Part shown: piece after piece, positions 25,681 to 37,760 of the stretch | Layout: each line of letters begins with the position of its first letter | Position numbering within the stretch: the stretch's first letter is position 1 | Source of the DNA: Rotaria sordida | Lineage: Eukaryota; Rotifera; Eurotatoria; Philodinida; Philodinidae | Reading direction: 5' to 3' | Length of the DNA: 64,000 nucleotides | Assembly (NCBI GenBank): GCA_905250125.1 | Contig: CAJNOL010000059.1 | Coordinates: 175,744 to 239,743, forward strand | Notes under the pieces: model-generated | Databases searched by the model: none | What the model was told of the DNA's origin: nothing | Seen by the model: the letters and a program-made list of their open reading frames with translations, nothing else | Program-made: the position numbers and the translations under genes

Positions 25681-27416
25681 GAATAATGAAAAATTATGTT
25701 TATTCATTTTTTTTAATACACAAAACATGATGTAAATAGATTTTTCTGTTGTACATTTACGAATTAGATCGTACAAGTGTTTTATTTTCATAGAAAATAA
25801 AAAACTTGTTTGTTTTCTTTTTAGATTATCATGTAAAATAAATAATATCTTGTCTGAAATGTAATTAGATAACAAATCTTCGCAACAATTATTGTATCAG
25901 GGCAACACGTCTTCACAAATCTTTCAGGATATATAAACAAAACAACTTCTGCATTTCAGAAGGATGTAAGTAAATAGAATATGTTCTTAAAATCTAGACT
26001 CATAAAATATAATAAAGATAAGAGTTAAGTACGATAACACAATGGCATGTTGAATCGAGATTTTAAAGGAAAAGTTAATAACAGCGATCAGAATGATGAA
26101 TGAAAAATTCGAATAGATTTCGATCTACTAAGAGATCCAATTGATAGCTCGAATATATAGATGAGGATAATTTATATAGCATTGTCTGATAATGTTAAAT
26201 GTAGAATACTGAAATGAAAGGCGTACTTGTAGACATGATATATCAGACGTCTACGTGATATCCTACCATTCTTTTGCTATAGGAACCAGAGTTAGGTACA
26301 AGACCATTCTGCCTTGTGCTCAGCTCCGATAGGGACATCTATGTCTTATACAATGAAATAAATATGTTTATTGATATGAAGTAGAATACTGAATGAACTG
26401 GGTTGAATTAAAGAAAACCTGCCTATGAGCTATCGCTCTATTGATTAGCCAAACACGACCAAAGCACGAGAACGATAGTCCTTGAGTAGTCTGTCTGATA
26501 AAAACCTGTTTTGGAATAGTCTTTTTTTCTCGCAGTGATCAAAACTATTTATGATTATTATCATTCAGTCATTATTTGTTGTATATAATTAGATAAGTAG
26601 CACTTTTAGCACAGGCTAAATATTGGTAAATAAGTCTAACTCAATTGAATTGAAGCTAGTAATCAACTCTTTTCGTATCGTCGAAAATTGGTAGCTAGTT
26701 CTTTTGTTTCTTGTTGAAATTATTGCAGTACTGATTTTACCTTGTTAAGGAAAAATGAAAAATTTAATAACTTTATTTCATACGAAAGAAACTGATCACC
26801 ATATTTAAGACACTTAAAACCTTCAATTGAAGTTCAGTATGTTGATCTAGAAGTGACGTACATATCTTGACTAAACAAACTAATTTTCTACATTAAAGAT
26901 AAAAGCAGCAAAATAAATGTCAACAAAATCTACATTGTTACTTGCGTGACAAAATTATATCAATCCCAAATAAGCAATTCTTATAGTTAAAATTAGAATG
27001 AGACACAATAATTATTGTCAATATAACTGTAGATGAAAAAGCAGAAGATGCAATATTTAACTAAGTCACATATATCTCATAGAATATTTCTTTATTGTGA
27101 ATAAAATAAAATTTACTTCTATTGATTAATCTATTTCATTGTTATATATTTGTCTTCGGATTTTAAAGCTTGAACATATCAAAAAGAGTAAATTTAGACT
27201 ACGAAATGGATGAAATTCGCATAATATAGAAGTTGAAAACTTTTAGAGATATGTCAATTTTTGCTTGAAAATTCACCACTATAGGCGACGCGTCGACCAA
27301 CTCAATAGGAACTCTGATATGAAGTTATTATGAGTTATTTTTTGCTGAATCCAATCCAAAATTAAGTAGTATTTTATTGATTATACCTGAACCTCAATTT
27401 TTTTATCGCCCATTTT
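25681..27416. other. Intergenic spacer in the F-box cluster
   Basis: No supported gene. Around 26260-26480 the DNA becomes less AT-rich without a recognisable product. Confidence 0.45.
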
Positions 27417-27793
27417 GTAAAACAAGATCTAAAAGGAGTGTTGATGTATACGTATAAAGTAGGAAATTGTACTCTCCTCCGAAGCTAGAGCCCGTCATTT
27501 TGGTCCCGAACTTGGACTCGATTAGGTCTGGATCTGAAATTTTTCTATTAACCGGATTTCGACCTAAAAGTTTCAATCAACCAGGGTTGGATTCGAAAAA
27601 ACGCTCAATAAACCTGATCCGGGGTCGAAGATTTTGAACCCGACAGACTCTACCGCAAACCATAACAGACATATTAACGAGACTCCTTCCTTCTCACATC
27701 GCAGATTGTGACAGACGTTATTGATATACGGTCTTTCATCATATATCAACAATGTTTCGTTATAATACATGACGTATATCCGTATTGCATTTC
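27417..27793 (-). mobile_element. Family D repeat interrupted by a family E repeat (nested insertion)
   Basis: The outer parts, 27417-27475 and 27665-27793, match the complement of the repeat at 51905-52118 (AAGATCTAAAAGGAGTGTTG at the left, GGTCTTTCATCATATATCAA at the right). Between them lies a GC-richer block, 27478-27665, starting AGAGCCCGTC and ending GACAGACTCT, which is related to the copy at 55005-55312. The order of events is inferred from this nesting. Confidence 0.5.
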
Positions 27794-27972
27794 TCAAGCA
27801 GTTACATGGTACTTTACATTTTAATACTGTAGGAATTGTGCTAGTAGCTCTTGCAATAGAATCATAAAAAAATGTGATTTAAATCTTACGGTAATTTTAT
27901 CTATCTGTTTATCTCTTTAAATTTAATATAGATAAATATATTGAATTAATTTAATATTCATTATTTTAGATC

Positions 27973-28950
27973 ATGAATAAATATAAATCTCAGTTAGAAG
28001 ATCTACCTAATGAATTACTCAGTGAAATATTTAAAAATTTTGATGCACGAGATTTATTTCGTGCATTTAATAATCTTAATAATCGCTTCAATCAATTAAT
28101 TCAATCATTTCAACATCTTCAACTGTTTTTTCATATGGATGTATCAAATGTTCTTAAAACAAATGATGAAATCTTTTCATTTTATGTTTACACATTAATT
28201 GTTAATCCATGGATTAATTTTAATCTTCAAAATTTTTCAAATGTACGTCGTCTTAGATTAAATAATCCATTACCAAAAGTTTTGGAACAATTACAACCAA
28301 ATGTTATGCCATATTTAGAACATCTATCTGTTTTTTATACATATAATATGTATGAAATGGTACTTTTACATGAAAAAGTTTTTTCAAATCGTTTTCTTAA
28401 TTTAAAATCATGTGAATTATATGAAAAACAAACATTAATAACAATACCACATTGGACACAATCACCATCAATATATATTTTCAAAACTGAATTTATTGAT
28501 TCAGCTCTATATAAAATAATTCTTAGTGCATGTCCAAATTTATATTTTCTCAAATTTTTATTGTATTCATCGAATGGAATACCAACAAATATACCATTAC
28601 ATAAAAATCTTAAACATATGATAATTGAACTTCGAGAATTCGATTGGTTCTATGATGATGATATAATAAGTGGATTTTTAAAATTTGTACCTAATTTAGA
28701 ACAACTTGAAATACATCGAAGAAATTATTCACAACATGTTCGAGAATATATTGAATATTACGATTGGTTAGCAACAATAATTAATATTCGTTTACCATTA
28801 TTACGAAAATTTTTTTTTAATTTTCATTTATCAAAAGATGAAAATCTAATTGGATGTATTGACGAGAATATGATTATTAAAATTAAAAGTGACTTTAGTA
28901 ATGTACATAAAGGTCAATATAAAGCTCAACTTATAATTGACAGAGAATAA
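27973..28950 (+). CDS. F-box protein, cluster copy 5
   Basis: Intronless, 325 residues. The ATG lies 3 bp after CATTATTTTAG. F-box at about residues 5-50 (EDLPNELLSEIFKNFDARDL, NLNNRFNQLIQSF). LRR-like region with QLQPNVMPYLEHLSV, SACPNLYFLKFLLY, a WFYDDD block, VPNLEQLEIHRR and YDWLATIINIRLPLLRKF. Closest in pattern to copies 4 and 6. Predicted SCF substrate adaptor. Confidence 0.88.
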   Translation: MNKYKSQLEDLPNELLSEIFKNFDARDLFRAFNNLNNRFNQLIQSFQHLQLFFHMDVSNVLKTNDEIFSFYVYTLIVNPWINFNLQNFSNVRRLRLNNPLPKVLEQLQPNVMPYLEHLSVFYTYNMYEMVLLHEKVFSNRFLNLKSCELYEKQTLITIPHWTQSPSIYIFKTEFIDSALYKIILSACPNLYFLKFLLYSSNGIPTNIPLHKNLKHMIIELREFDWFYDDDIISGFLKFVPNLEQLEIHRRNYSQHVREYIEYYDWLATIINIRLPLLRKFFFNFHLSKDENLIGCIDENMIIKIKSDFSNVHKGQYKAQLIIDRE

Positions 28951-29835
28951 TTGTAAATAGATGTGAAAGGTGTCTTTTTGTTTCATTTCGTATAATACAT
29001 TGTTTGAATTGAATTTAATAATAAATTCGACGTTTTCACTTCGTTGTAGATATCTGATAACGTAATATACGTTATTTATTTATTATTGAAAATATTGTAC
29101 TTTTTTTAGATATTGTCTTTAAGATTATTCGAAATGATCACATTTCGTTTTTGGATATTAATGAATGAAGAAAAACTTATTGATGATGTATATGAATAAC
29201 AGGTATTTTTTAAAGAAAAGCAATCGTTTCGAGCGGTATTAGGATAACGAAATTTTAAATTCAAACTCTATAATTTGATTTTCGCTTTAAAAGTTAAACT
29301 TTCTGTTGTATCGGAATTTGCTTTTTTTTTAGAATTATTTAAGCCTTGTTATTGATTTAGTCTACAATAGGAAATCACTTAGAAGGCTTCGTTTGATAAG
29401 GCCGACTGCTCTGTTATTCTATTATATATTCTCTAAAGGATTACTATGGAGTCGTCAGAGACTTAAAGTATTTATCTTCACTCATCCGTGAGTCCTTGAG
29501 AGTTTCACATATTTAAGAGATTCAAGAAAGATTTCTTCATGGTTCACCAAGGAATTTTATTTTGAAAAATAGGTTAGGCTATTGATACATTTCAAATAAT
29601 ATTTCGTTTCCACTACATCATATTGTCACATATGTAACAACTTTCTAATAGTATCCAAGATTTCGCAATGACGTTTTTCTTTCATTAAAACAACGATATC
29701 AGCCAGAAACCAATCTATCATGACAAAGTTCCAACAGTCGAGAGAAATAAAACAATTTTGTATCCTAACTACATCAAATCAATCCTTTGATTAAAATAAT
29801 AGTCTAAATATCTTATTTCTAGATTAGTTGTACAC
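28951..29835. other. Spacer between F-box copies 5 and 6
   Basis: AT-rich. No gene supported. A T-rich acceptor at about 29110 precedes a short frame of no recognisable family. Confidence 0.45.
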
Positions 29836-30792
29836 ATGACTAACAATGTGTTTCTATTGGAAAATTTACCTAATGAAATAATCATTGAATTATTTAAATA
29901 TCTTAAAGCTCGAGATCTTTTTCAAGCTTTTTATAATTTAAACTCTCGTTTTAATTATTTAATTCAACCTCTCACTCATCTTACTTATTCAACAAATAAA
30001 AATGATAATTGTACTCTTTCATATCCATATATTTATACATTAATTATTAATACTAAAATCGAAAATAAATTAAAATGTTTTCCTAATTTACATCGTATTA
30101 TTCTGGATTATGTAACAGATGATTTAATATCACAATTGAATAATCACATTTTACCTAATTTAGAATATCTTTCAATTTCACATACAGTTAGTCCATTTTA
30201 TATGCCTGATTTACGTGCAATAATTTTTTCAAATACATTCCCTAATTTAAAATATTGTTATATATCACGAATGACACCACCATATACAAGTCGTGAATGG
30301 ACACAATCATTATCATTACGTTTTTTAAAAGTAAACGATATTGATTCATCTATATATATATCTATTCTTTTGGCATGTCCAAATTTATATTTTCTAAAAT
30401 TTAAATTACCCATAAAATCAAAAATACAATCAAATATTGTATTACATACTAGTCTTAAAAGATTAATAATCAATATGCATTATGATGAGTGGCCTTGGGA
30501 TGATAGTATATTAGAAGATTATCTATTATGTGTACCTAATCTCGAACAGTTTAGAATATGTCGATCGATATCAATAGATTTGAATGCAATGGATTATTTT
30601 CAATATTATGATTGGCTTTCAAAAATAATTTCGAGACATTTATTAGTACTTGATCGATTTACGTTTGATTTACGTGTTAAACGACCGAGTGGATTAATCG
30701 AGTATGATTTTCAAGACATTTGCCGGTGTTTAAAGAGAAATTTTAATAATATTTTTAAAGGTCGATATCAAAGTCGACTGACAGTACTTTGA
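29836..30792 (+). CDS. F-box protein, cluster copy 6
   Basis: Intronless, 318 residues. The ATG is 14 bp after ATCTTATTTCTAG. F-box at about residues 6-50 (ENLPNEIIIELFKYLKARDL, NLNSRFNYLIQPL). LRR-like part with LACPNLYFLKFKL, the EWPWDD block, VPNLEQFRICRS and YDWLSKIISRHLLVLDRF. All family landmarks are intact. Predicted SCF adaptor, substrate unknown. Confidence 0.88.
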   Translation: MTNNVFLLENLPNEIIIELFKYLKARDLFQAFYNLNSRFNYLIQPLTHLTYSTNKNDNCTLSYPYIYTLIINTKIENKLKCFPNLHRIILDYVTDDLISQLNNHILPNLEYLSISHTVSPFYMPDLRAIIFSNTFPNLKYCYISRMTPPYTSREWTQSLSLRFLKVNDIDSSIYISILLACPNLYFLKFKLPIKSKIQSNIVLHTSLKRLIINMHYDEWPWDDSILEDYLLCVPNLEQFRICRSISIDLNAMDYFQYYDWLSKIISRHLLVLDRFTFDLRVKRPSGLIEYDFQDICRCLKRNFNNIFKGRYQSRLTVL

Positions 30793-30876
30793 AAACATTT
30801 ATATATTAAATATTTTTTTATGGTGTCTTCGCTATTGCAATATTATTTTCTTATATATATATATTCTATTAAATAA

Positions 30877-30975
30877 ATGAATAATCATTCAATTTCAATT
30901 TGAATATTTACCAAATGAAATAATCATTTATAAACTGGTTTGTACTGATGTGCAACAGATACTTCAAGCTTTTCT
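30877..30975 (+). pseudogene. F-box gene remnant after copy 6
   Basis: An ATG-like opening is followed, after a frame shift, by EYLPNEIIIYKLV and VQQILQAFLW, the F-box start of the family. The rest is lost. Confidence 0.55.
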
Positions 30976-33772
30976 ATGGACTCAATGAAGAATAGTCTGG
31001 AAAACATGCAATCAAAGAGGAAAAGGAAATCTCCAAAATATTACAATAAACATAACAATTTACTAATTAGATCCATCCAAAAACAAATACTAGATTCGTC
31101 GAGTATAGTTTGAATAATTCTTTCGTTCCTAAACATACAATAATAATATGAAAATACTTTGACACCATTCTTTCTCTATCATCAGCAAGCAAGGCATCCT
31201 TTCCATCACAGTTGTCACCTTCTTATAACAAATACTGGAACCCACTTTTCTATCAAGTCATTCAGCAAGACCATTCGAAAACTGTAAATCAATTTCGGTG
31301 CAGTTACGTCTTTGTACCTTGCAATTCTTATACCTCAAGGAACAATATAATCATGTTAAGTCTTTTAATGTATTAGTTTTATAATACACATCTTATCCAT
31401 GACGTGTTTCTGAGATTGAAGTAATTGTTTCAATGAACAATCTCTCCAAAAGCTTTTTCGCGAAGAATAAATCGTTTTCAGATTATTTTTTAAACTCAAA
31501 TTCCAATTTCACAAACAAAATACTTTTAAAGATCTCGCAACAAATTTCTTCCTTCTAAGATTTTCCTTTGACTAATATCATTGTTTTAATAAAAAAAAGA
31601 TCTTTTTAGTTCTTTTTGAGTAATGCGTGGTTTCCTAGGTACTTTTGAATGTTGAAGCTCGTTTTAAAAGTAGCATATCTTTATTTGTCTTGCAGTTGAT
31701 GGAACTGCATATATGGAAGTGGACGCAATATTTGATTGGTGAAATATTTTCAGGTCTTTTTTTTGATACGGTTTGTTCTGGTGTTGTTTCGGTGGAATAT
31801 GGTATGATTCCGATACGATTCATTCCGGATCCGAGTGAATTCCAATATGTTCTTGAACGGATACAAAATAGTTCCTGTGTGATTTCGGATACCGGAATGA
31901 GCTGGACTATCCGAGATCCAGTACGAGTATTTCCAGGCCAAAATACTGATTCCATGTTCCTGTGTATTTTTCAACCGATCTCAGTAGGAATGAAGCGGGA
32001 ATCTGGAGGAATTAGCCGAAAAAAAGACAATTTCCTGCAGGACCACGCCGGATCCAACCTACGGAATCATCGAGCTGAGACATCGAGGTGTGGATGTGAG
32101 TATCATCGTTTTTTCATCGACACACATACGCATACCTTCAGCTGGAACGCATCTGAGGTGAATCAGTGCTAGAACTAATCGAATCGAGTGCTAACTTTAT
32201 CTACGTTTAATAAGACGATCCGTTAATTAAACTATATCTAGTAATTTTCCATATCGATTTTGTTTAAATTATATTCAGTTGCTTAAATTATCATCTTATT
32301 GCATAACGTTATCGAGTTATTTAGGACTATATGAAGAAAGTAAACTGAATAAAGCGATCGATGGACGTGCTTCATAGTCATTATATATATTGAAGAACAC
32401 TTTTATGCTATCAAATTAATGAGATAAACCAATATAATAATTATGACAATTGGTTCTTTAACTTGAATGGATCTACGAATGATTTTCCGCAAATTTGTCT
32501 GCAATTGTTGTCCTTCAATATGATTGCAAGATACAATACCATTTTCTACAAAATCCAACCAGTTTTTGTCCTTTTCTTAAATATAATTTTCTTCTCATTA
32601 TAAAGATTAGTTCTCCATCTTCTGTTGTCTTTGTCTCAATTCAATTTTTCTAAAGTTTATCTCTTTTTTAATTAATTTCGCTTCTATTTAAACTATTATG
32701 AGTTCTTTTATCGTTTCATCAATTTATGCGCTTTAAATATGTAATGCAGAGTCCTGATGAGTATTTTAATATTTCAATAAATAACATGAAATGTGTCGGC
32801 GAAATAAACTCTGTATTTCTATAATTATTTTAATCAAACCACATTTATTTAATATGCTATTATTATCTAATTTTCGAATTAGTTGATTGCTGACAAGCAA
32901 AAGTTGAGATTAGCAGATTGCACTTGTCTTTTCTTTAAGACATAGATCGGTCTGTTTTCAATTGATTCATCAATATGAAGAAGCTATTAGCATACTTCTC
33001 CAAAAAGAGTCAAATGAATATTATTCTATGTCAACAATCTTCAACGAAACGTAAACCATCTTTCTTTGAACCTACTCTTTACTTGTGGAAGATAAGTTAA
33101 TCAAACAGAAAATGATAGTTTTTTTTTCATTTTACAATCAATAGGGGTGAGTATACATAAAGCCAAAATTGCCTCGATTTTTTCGCTTTCTTCATTTACA
33201 GGCGTTGATAAGCAACGTCATCCATTTCCTACTTCTTGCCTCAACTGCCAAGCTATGAGAGAAATGCTATTTCTTATCAAACGATGCTTGCACTCAGTAT
33301 CGGCAACGTATGATTATACGAATAAACCCCTCTTTGTCTTATTATTTCTGTTTTACTTAGGCACAATGATAAGGGACGTTATCACGCTCATCTACCACAT
33401 CTCAATAGTCAAGCGACGAAAAAAATGTTTTTTTTTTCGAACGATAGCTACAGTCAACCACCAGTTGTTTTGTTGATAGTGTTATAAAAATGATAGAAGA
33501 ACTACGTTGTAAAAGTAAATCAAGTAGCATTAGTTCCACTGTCAATGGATTCTTTTGTCTGAGCTGAGTAGTCATGCGGTTTCTCACGTTAATCGACGAT
33601 ATTTTCTGTCTAACACTCATTGAACTGTCATAAAGCATGTCCGCTTTGAGTTTATATCATTGTCATTGTTCATGTCCCTTTGAAAAAGTTCCAATGGTAC
33701 ATTTCTGAAATTGAATGTGGCGTAGTGAAATAGGTTTTTAAGGAATAAGTTTAGGTGAATTAGAACAATGCA
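30976..33772. other. Intergenic region between the F-box cluster and the MULE relic
   Basis: It contains a GC-richer island at about 31780-32170 that stays open for 175 codons on the plus strand (31645-32172) and also, in part, on the minus strand. Repeated GGATCC/GGATAC-like words suggest repeat-derived DNA rather than a gene. An open frame at 33147-33476 has no recognisable family. I see nothing else to support. Confidence 0.4.
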
Positions 33773-35100
33773 ATGGAAATAATCGAAATGTTCTACTTGA
33801 TGAAAATGAAGCTTTTGTTTATATCATACAAGATATTATATGATGATAAAAAATATCAAGATGATGAAGATGTAGAAGATGATGGGGAAAAGATATATTG
33901 TATCTTTATATCATCTATTCATTTACTCAACATTGTATCTATGTCTCAACATATACATGCTGATGCTACTTATAAATTAATTTGGCAAGGTTTTTCGGTA
34001 CTAATTATTGGAACAACTGATTTCAATAAAGCACTTCATCCATTTGATTTAGCAAGATATTCAAATGAAAAAACAACATATTTTGAATTTATCTTCAATA
34101 GTATTCAAATTGGTATGCAAAAAATCAATAAAGCTTTATTAAAATCAACAATATTAATATCAGATGCTGCAAATTCAATCAAAAACGCTTTTAAAAACAT
34201 ATTTAATTATTCATATAGTCAAATAATGTGTGGATGCATATGAAAAGAAAATTTGAAAATCGTATATGTCAAGTAGATGATAAAAATATTAGGAACGAAT
34301 CAATAGATGATGTTGAACTGCTTCAGTTATGCAATTCTACAGCTGCATTTGAATTAGCATTAACATTATTTATGAAAACATAGAACATGAGTATGAAGCA
34401 AAAATCCAAACAATATTGTATTTTTTGAATTGTTTTGATTCTGAATGGTTAAAGTCAAACAATGGTTGATATGAAGGTTTACAATTATACACACTAAGTA
34501 GAAACAATGCTTTAGAGGTAATAAACAAGATAATCAAAGATGATCGAATATTTCGAGAACTTCATGTTTTATCAAGACTTTTAACAATAACAATTTTCTC
34601 AAATATTATAAATAATTGGTCCATCGAACAAGATCCATCATTAACTAATGCAAGAATATTTGCTACAGAACCAATAATATCTTTATAATTATGAACCTCA
34701 CATATCCATGGACTAAATCAACAAAAGATGTCATTTTCATTCCAAATGCCTCTTCAAAAAGATATTATATACCAGCTCATGACTTGAAATCAACTACACA
34801 AACTGACTTAATTAAATATAACAAGAAATAGGCAACTTTTAGTCAATTCAAAAAATCATTTGATATTTGGTGTATGGAAATACAAAATGATTTACGCTGG
34901 AAAACATTGAAATGCAATTGTCTAACTTTTTTTAAAAATTATATATGCAAACACATTGTGAGTATGACTATTTGTTTAAAGTACTCTAAATCATCAGCAA
35001 CACCAAAGACAGTGCCAATCAGCGACAGAAGAAAAATCAGGTGGACCAGCAAAGGCTAAAACTGATTTACTAATACAATGATTCCATTTCCATTTGTCTC
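33773..35100 (+). pseudogene. Decayed MULE-type transposase with SWIM zinc finger
   Basis: Pieces in their usual order but different frames. First, at about 33955-34240, is a MULE transposase core (QHIHADATYKLIW, VLIIGTTDFNKALHP, then ILISDAANSIKNAF). Next is a region with internal stops that still reads DSEWLKSNNG-stop-YEGL and RNNALEVINKIIKDD, the WYEG...TNNALE motif of these transposases. At 34874-35059 a SWIM-like finger follows (CNC-x9-CKH). Just after, in a shifted frame, is a basic tail (GGPAKAK). At least three stops or frameshifts make it inactive. The family normally cuts and pastes DNA with long inverted repeats and 9-11 bp target duplications. Confidence 0.8.
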
Positions 35101-36643
35101 CAGTTATTCTTTAAATTTCTACTTATTTATTCTGTGGTTTCTCGATTTCTTTTAATTTATTTTCTGCTGATAAAGGCTCTCTCTACTGACTGAATTTGTA
35201 TTTTTTACCGATCAAAATCGTATTTTTTACTGACATAAAATGAAATTTTTTACTAATGCTTATATTTAATAAGCTAATCATTTCTGAATTAATTGGTGAC
35301 ATTTTTAGTACTGATTATTTACATATTTTTTATTGGCCATTTCATCAACATTGTTCTTCATGAAGCGAGTAAGATTATTTTATTAAAATATCTACACAGA
35401 TTAGCATAATCTGTGCTATTATTATCCCATTGATATCGTATAAGAAAAAGCAAATACAGATCCAGTTTTCGTGGATTTTTCAAAGGCGAACGTGATCTTC
35501 TTGGATAGTAAGCAAAGTTCCATTGAAGTCGGAGGGATCAATCTGGGTCACGTGACGATGAGGGAATAGATGAGAACACTGTAAAGAAAGTACCTGATGT
35601 CTTCAATGGTATTGGGTAACATAAAACCATTCGACTTGAACTACTATAACTCAGAATCGAATCTGTCTCAAGGCATGAGCTTTCTCATTTCATATAGTGC
35701 ATATAATGATCATTGTCATTGCCTTTTTCAGGCAGAAATTGTGCATATATACATTGTTACTTAAAGTAGAAATGTTAGTCGCAATTTGTAATATAAAGTG
35801 TTGTCAACACGATCGCTGTGGCACAGCGGTTGTGCCTATTTTGGTAAGTTTCAACAGAATGCAGAGAATGTTAATGAAACACGTATGCATAGATGGTTTT
35901 TAACAAACAAGAAAATCGTGTAGAAGACGAGAGAAGAACTTTCTTTCATATTGTAGACATTGATATCACGATCATTATCATAATCCATTTGAAATATTAC
36001 GTACTACTCTAGTCGGATTGACTCCATTTTTCTGCTTCTTTCATGAGGAAACGAGCATGTCTCTACTGTTACTGGGTAGGAAGGAAATTCGTTCTGTTAA
36101 TCGTTCTCAGCTATTTTTTGCCATGTTCTTTGTAATAGTCATCATGAACGTCTGAACTGCAACAGAGAACATGGTGAAGTTTGTTGTATCGTCTCATAAG
36201 TTGCTCTCTTTCATCGATTCAATATGCACTCAACTATTGCAATTAATGCTTTCCTAATGATACGTTCTCGTAACATGAATAATGACAGACGATGGCTTCA
36301 AGATGATATTTGATATCCAGAATGGAATGTGAAAGAAAGCAAAAATTGACAAATTGCATATGCAAATAGCATTGATTTGTAAATGCCACATATTTGCACA
36401 ATCATTCGCCATCAGTTTAGAAAAAAAAGAACACGCAAAAAATCCGTGTCACAACACTCAATGATCAAACTCATTCATCTTACTAAATCAATAGAGGTAC
36501 TGAAGCTTACGCGATCATAATAAAGATGACGATGCATTTTTCTCACTGAAGTCACTATGACGTGTGCAAAATATTCTACATAAATTGCACGCAGATGAGA
36601 GCAGTCACAACTCTCAATCAAATCCAACTATCTCACGTTTAAA
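35101..36643. other. Intergenic region upstream of the dehydrogenase
   Basis: A short coding-like stretch at 35447-35570 is described separately. At 35817-35830, GTGGCACAGCGG fits a tRNA-type A box, but no convincing B box follows, so a degenerate SINE is only a guess. The last ~200 bp should hold the promoter of the dehydrogenase; no TATA box is clear. Confidence 0.4.
35447..35570 (+). pseudogene. Orphan coding-like fragment
   Basis: One frame reads ANTDPVFVDFSKANVIFLDS, continues with SIEVGGINLGHVTMRE and ends in TAG. Codon use is markedly less AT-biased than the surroundings, and the residue pattern looks like real protein. There is no start codon or splice site I can defend. It may be a relic of a gene or mobile element; the family is unknown. 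Confidence 0.35.
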
Positions 36644-37760
36644 ATGGCGTCATGTTCTCTTCGCAACCTGTGCTCTCGACAAACAACACCAGCATCCGCA
36701 ATAGTGCCGAAGTTTGGACCTAGAACCACGGCATTGGAAGTTATCAAAGGACTCAATGCTAAACTTGACGGAAAGGTAGTGCTGATTACGGGCGCCACCT
36801 CTGGTAAATTATTCATCTTGTTCTCGCAGTTGTCTCGATTTCTTTTTGAATTGATTAGGACTTGGTATTGAAACAGCTCGTGCAATGGCAAGTACTAATG
36901 CTCATGTATTCATTACGGCTCGTGATATGAGAAAGGGAGCACAAGTCGTCGAAGATATCAAGAAAACAACAGGTAACGACAAAGTCGAAGTGATGGAACT
37001 CGATTTGACTTCACTGAAATCAGTACGAGATTTCGTCACTCGTTTTCGACAACGACGACTTCCTATCAATATTCTGATCTGTAAGTGAAAGAAACTTAAA
37101 GAATCAGTCTATGTCCATTCAAAATTTCTCACAGGCAATGCGGGCATCATGGCATGTCCATATTCGAAAACCGTGGACGGTTTCGAATCCCAATTCTGTG
37201 TTAATCATCTTGCACATTTTCATCTTACAAATCTTCTCTTGCCTGAGCTTCGAGCAGGAAAACCAGCACGTGTAATTGTAGTCAGTTCCATTGCAAATAA
37301 ATCTGGTGGCATCAATTTCGATGATATTAATTGGGAAAAACAATATGATAAATGGGCAGCTTATGCTCAAAGCAAATCGGCAAATATTCTGTTCGCAAAA
37401 CAATTCAATAAATTATATGCAAGAGATGGAATTCAAGCATTTTCTCTACATCCGGGCATTATTATGACAAATTTGCAACGACATACACCGACAGAAGAGT
37501 TGCAAGCATTTGGAGTCCTTAAAGAAGATGGTAGTATCAATGATATTTGCAAAACAATCGAACAAGGAGCTGCAACGAGTGTCTATACGGCTTTGGCACC
37601 TGAGCTGAATAATCATGGTGGTGAATATTTGGAAGATTGTGCCATTAGCCGTGGTATCAACGTTGGAGATGGTTTTTGGGGTATGGGACCACATGTCGTC
37701 GATATGAACAATGCTGAGCGTCTCTGGAGAATCAGTGAACAACTCGTAACATCGAAATAA
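36644..37760 (+). CDS. Short-chain dehydrogenase/reductase, WWOX/retinol dehydrogenase-like
   Basis: NAD(P)-dependent oxidoreductase of the classical SDR superfamily. Three exons, 36644-36803, 36859-37080 and 37135-37760, with GT-AG introns of 55 and 54 bp, give 335 residues. Rossmann cofactor motif TGATSGLG (49-56), NAG (129-131), catalytic serine in VVSSIAN (178/179) and the YxxxK pair Y204/K208 are all present. The lead-in FGPRTTALEVIKGLNAKLDG resembles the SDR half of WWOX and retinol-dehydrogenase 11-14 type enzymes, but no WW domains are encoded. Less AT-biased than the F-box genes. An AATAAA lies about 80 bp after the stop. The substrate, such as a retinoid, steroid or lipid aldehyde, is not determinable. 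The first ~25 residues could be a weak targeting sequence. Confidence 0.9.

Noticed and set aside
31645-32172. 175-codon open frame
   Set aside because: The same DNA is also open over long stretches on the minus strand, has internal repeated words, no recognisable domain and no splice context; more likely repeat-derived.
33147-33638. Open frames of 109 (plus) and 78 (minus) codons
   Set aside because: Mutually overlapping, no recognisable family, and no supporting splice or polyadenylation signals.
35810-35870. tRNA-like A box suggesting a SINE or tRNA gene
   Set aside because: No credible B box and no cloverleaf can be folded from the sequence by eye.
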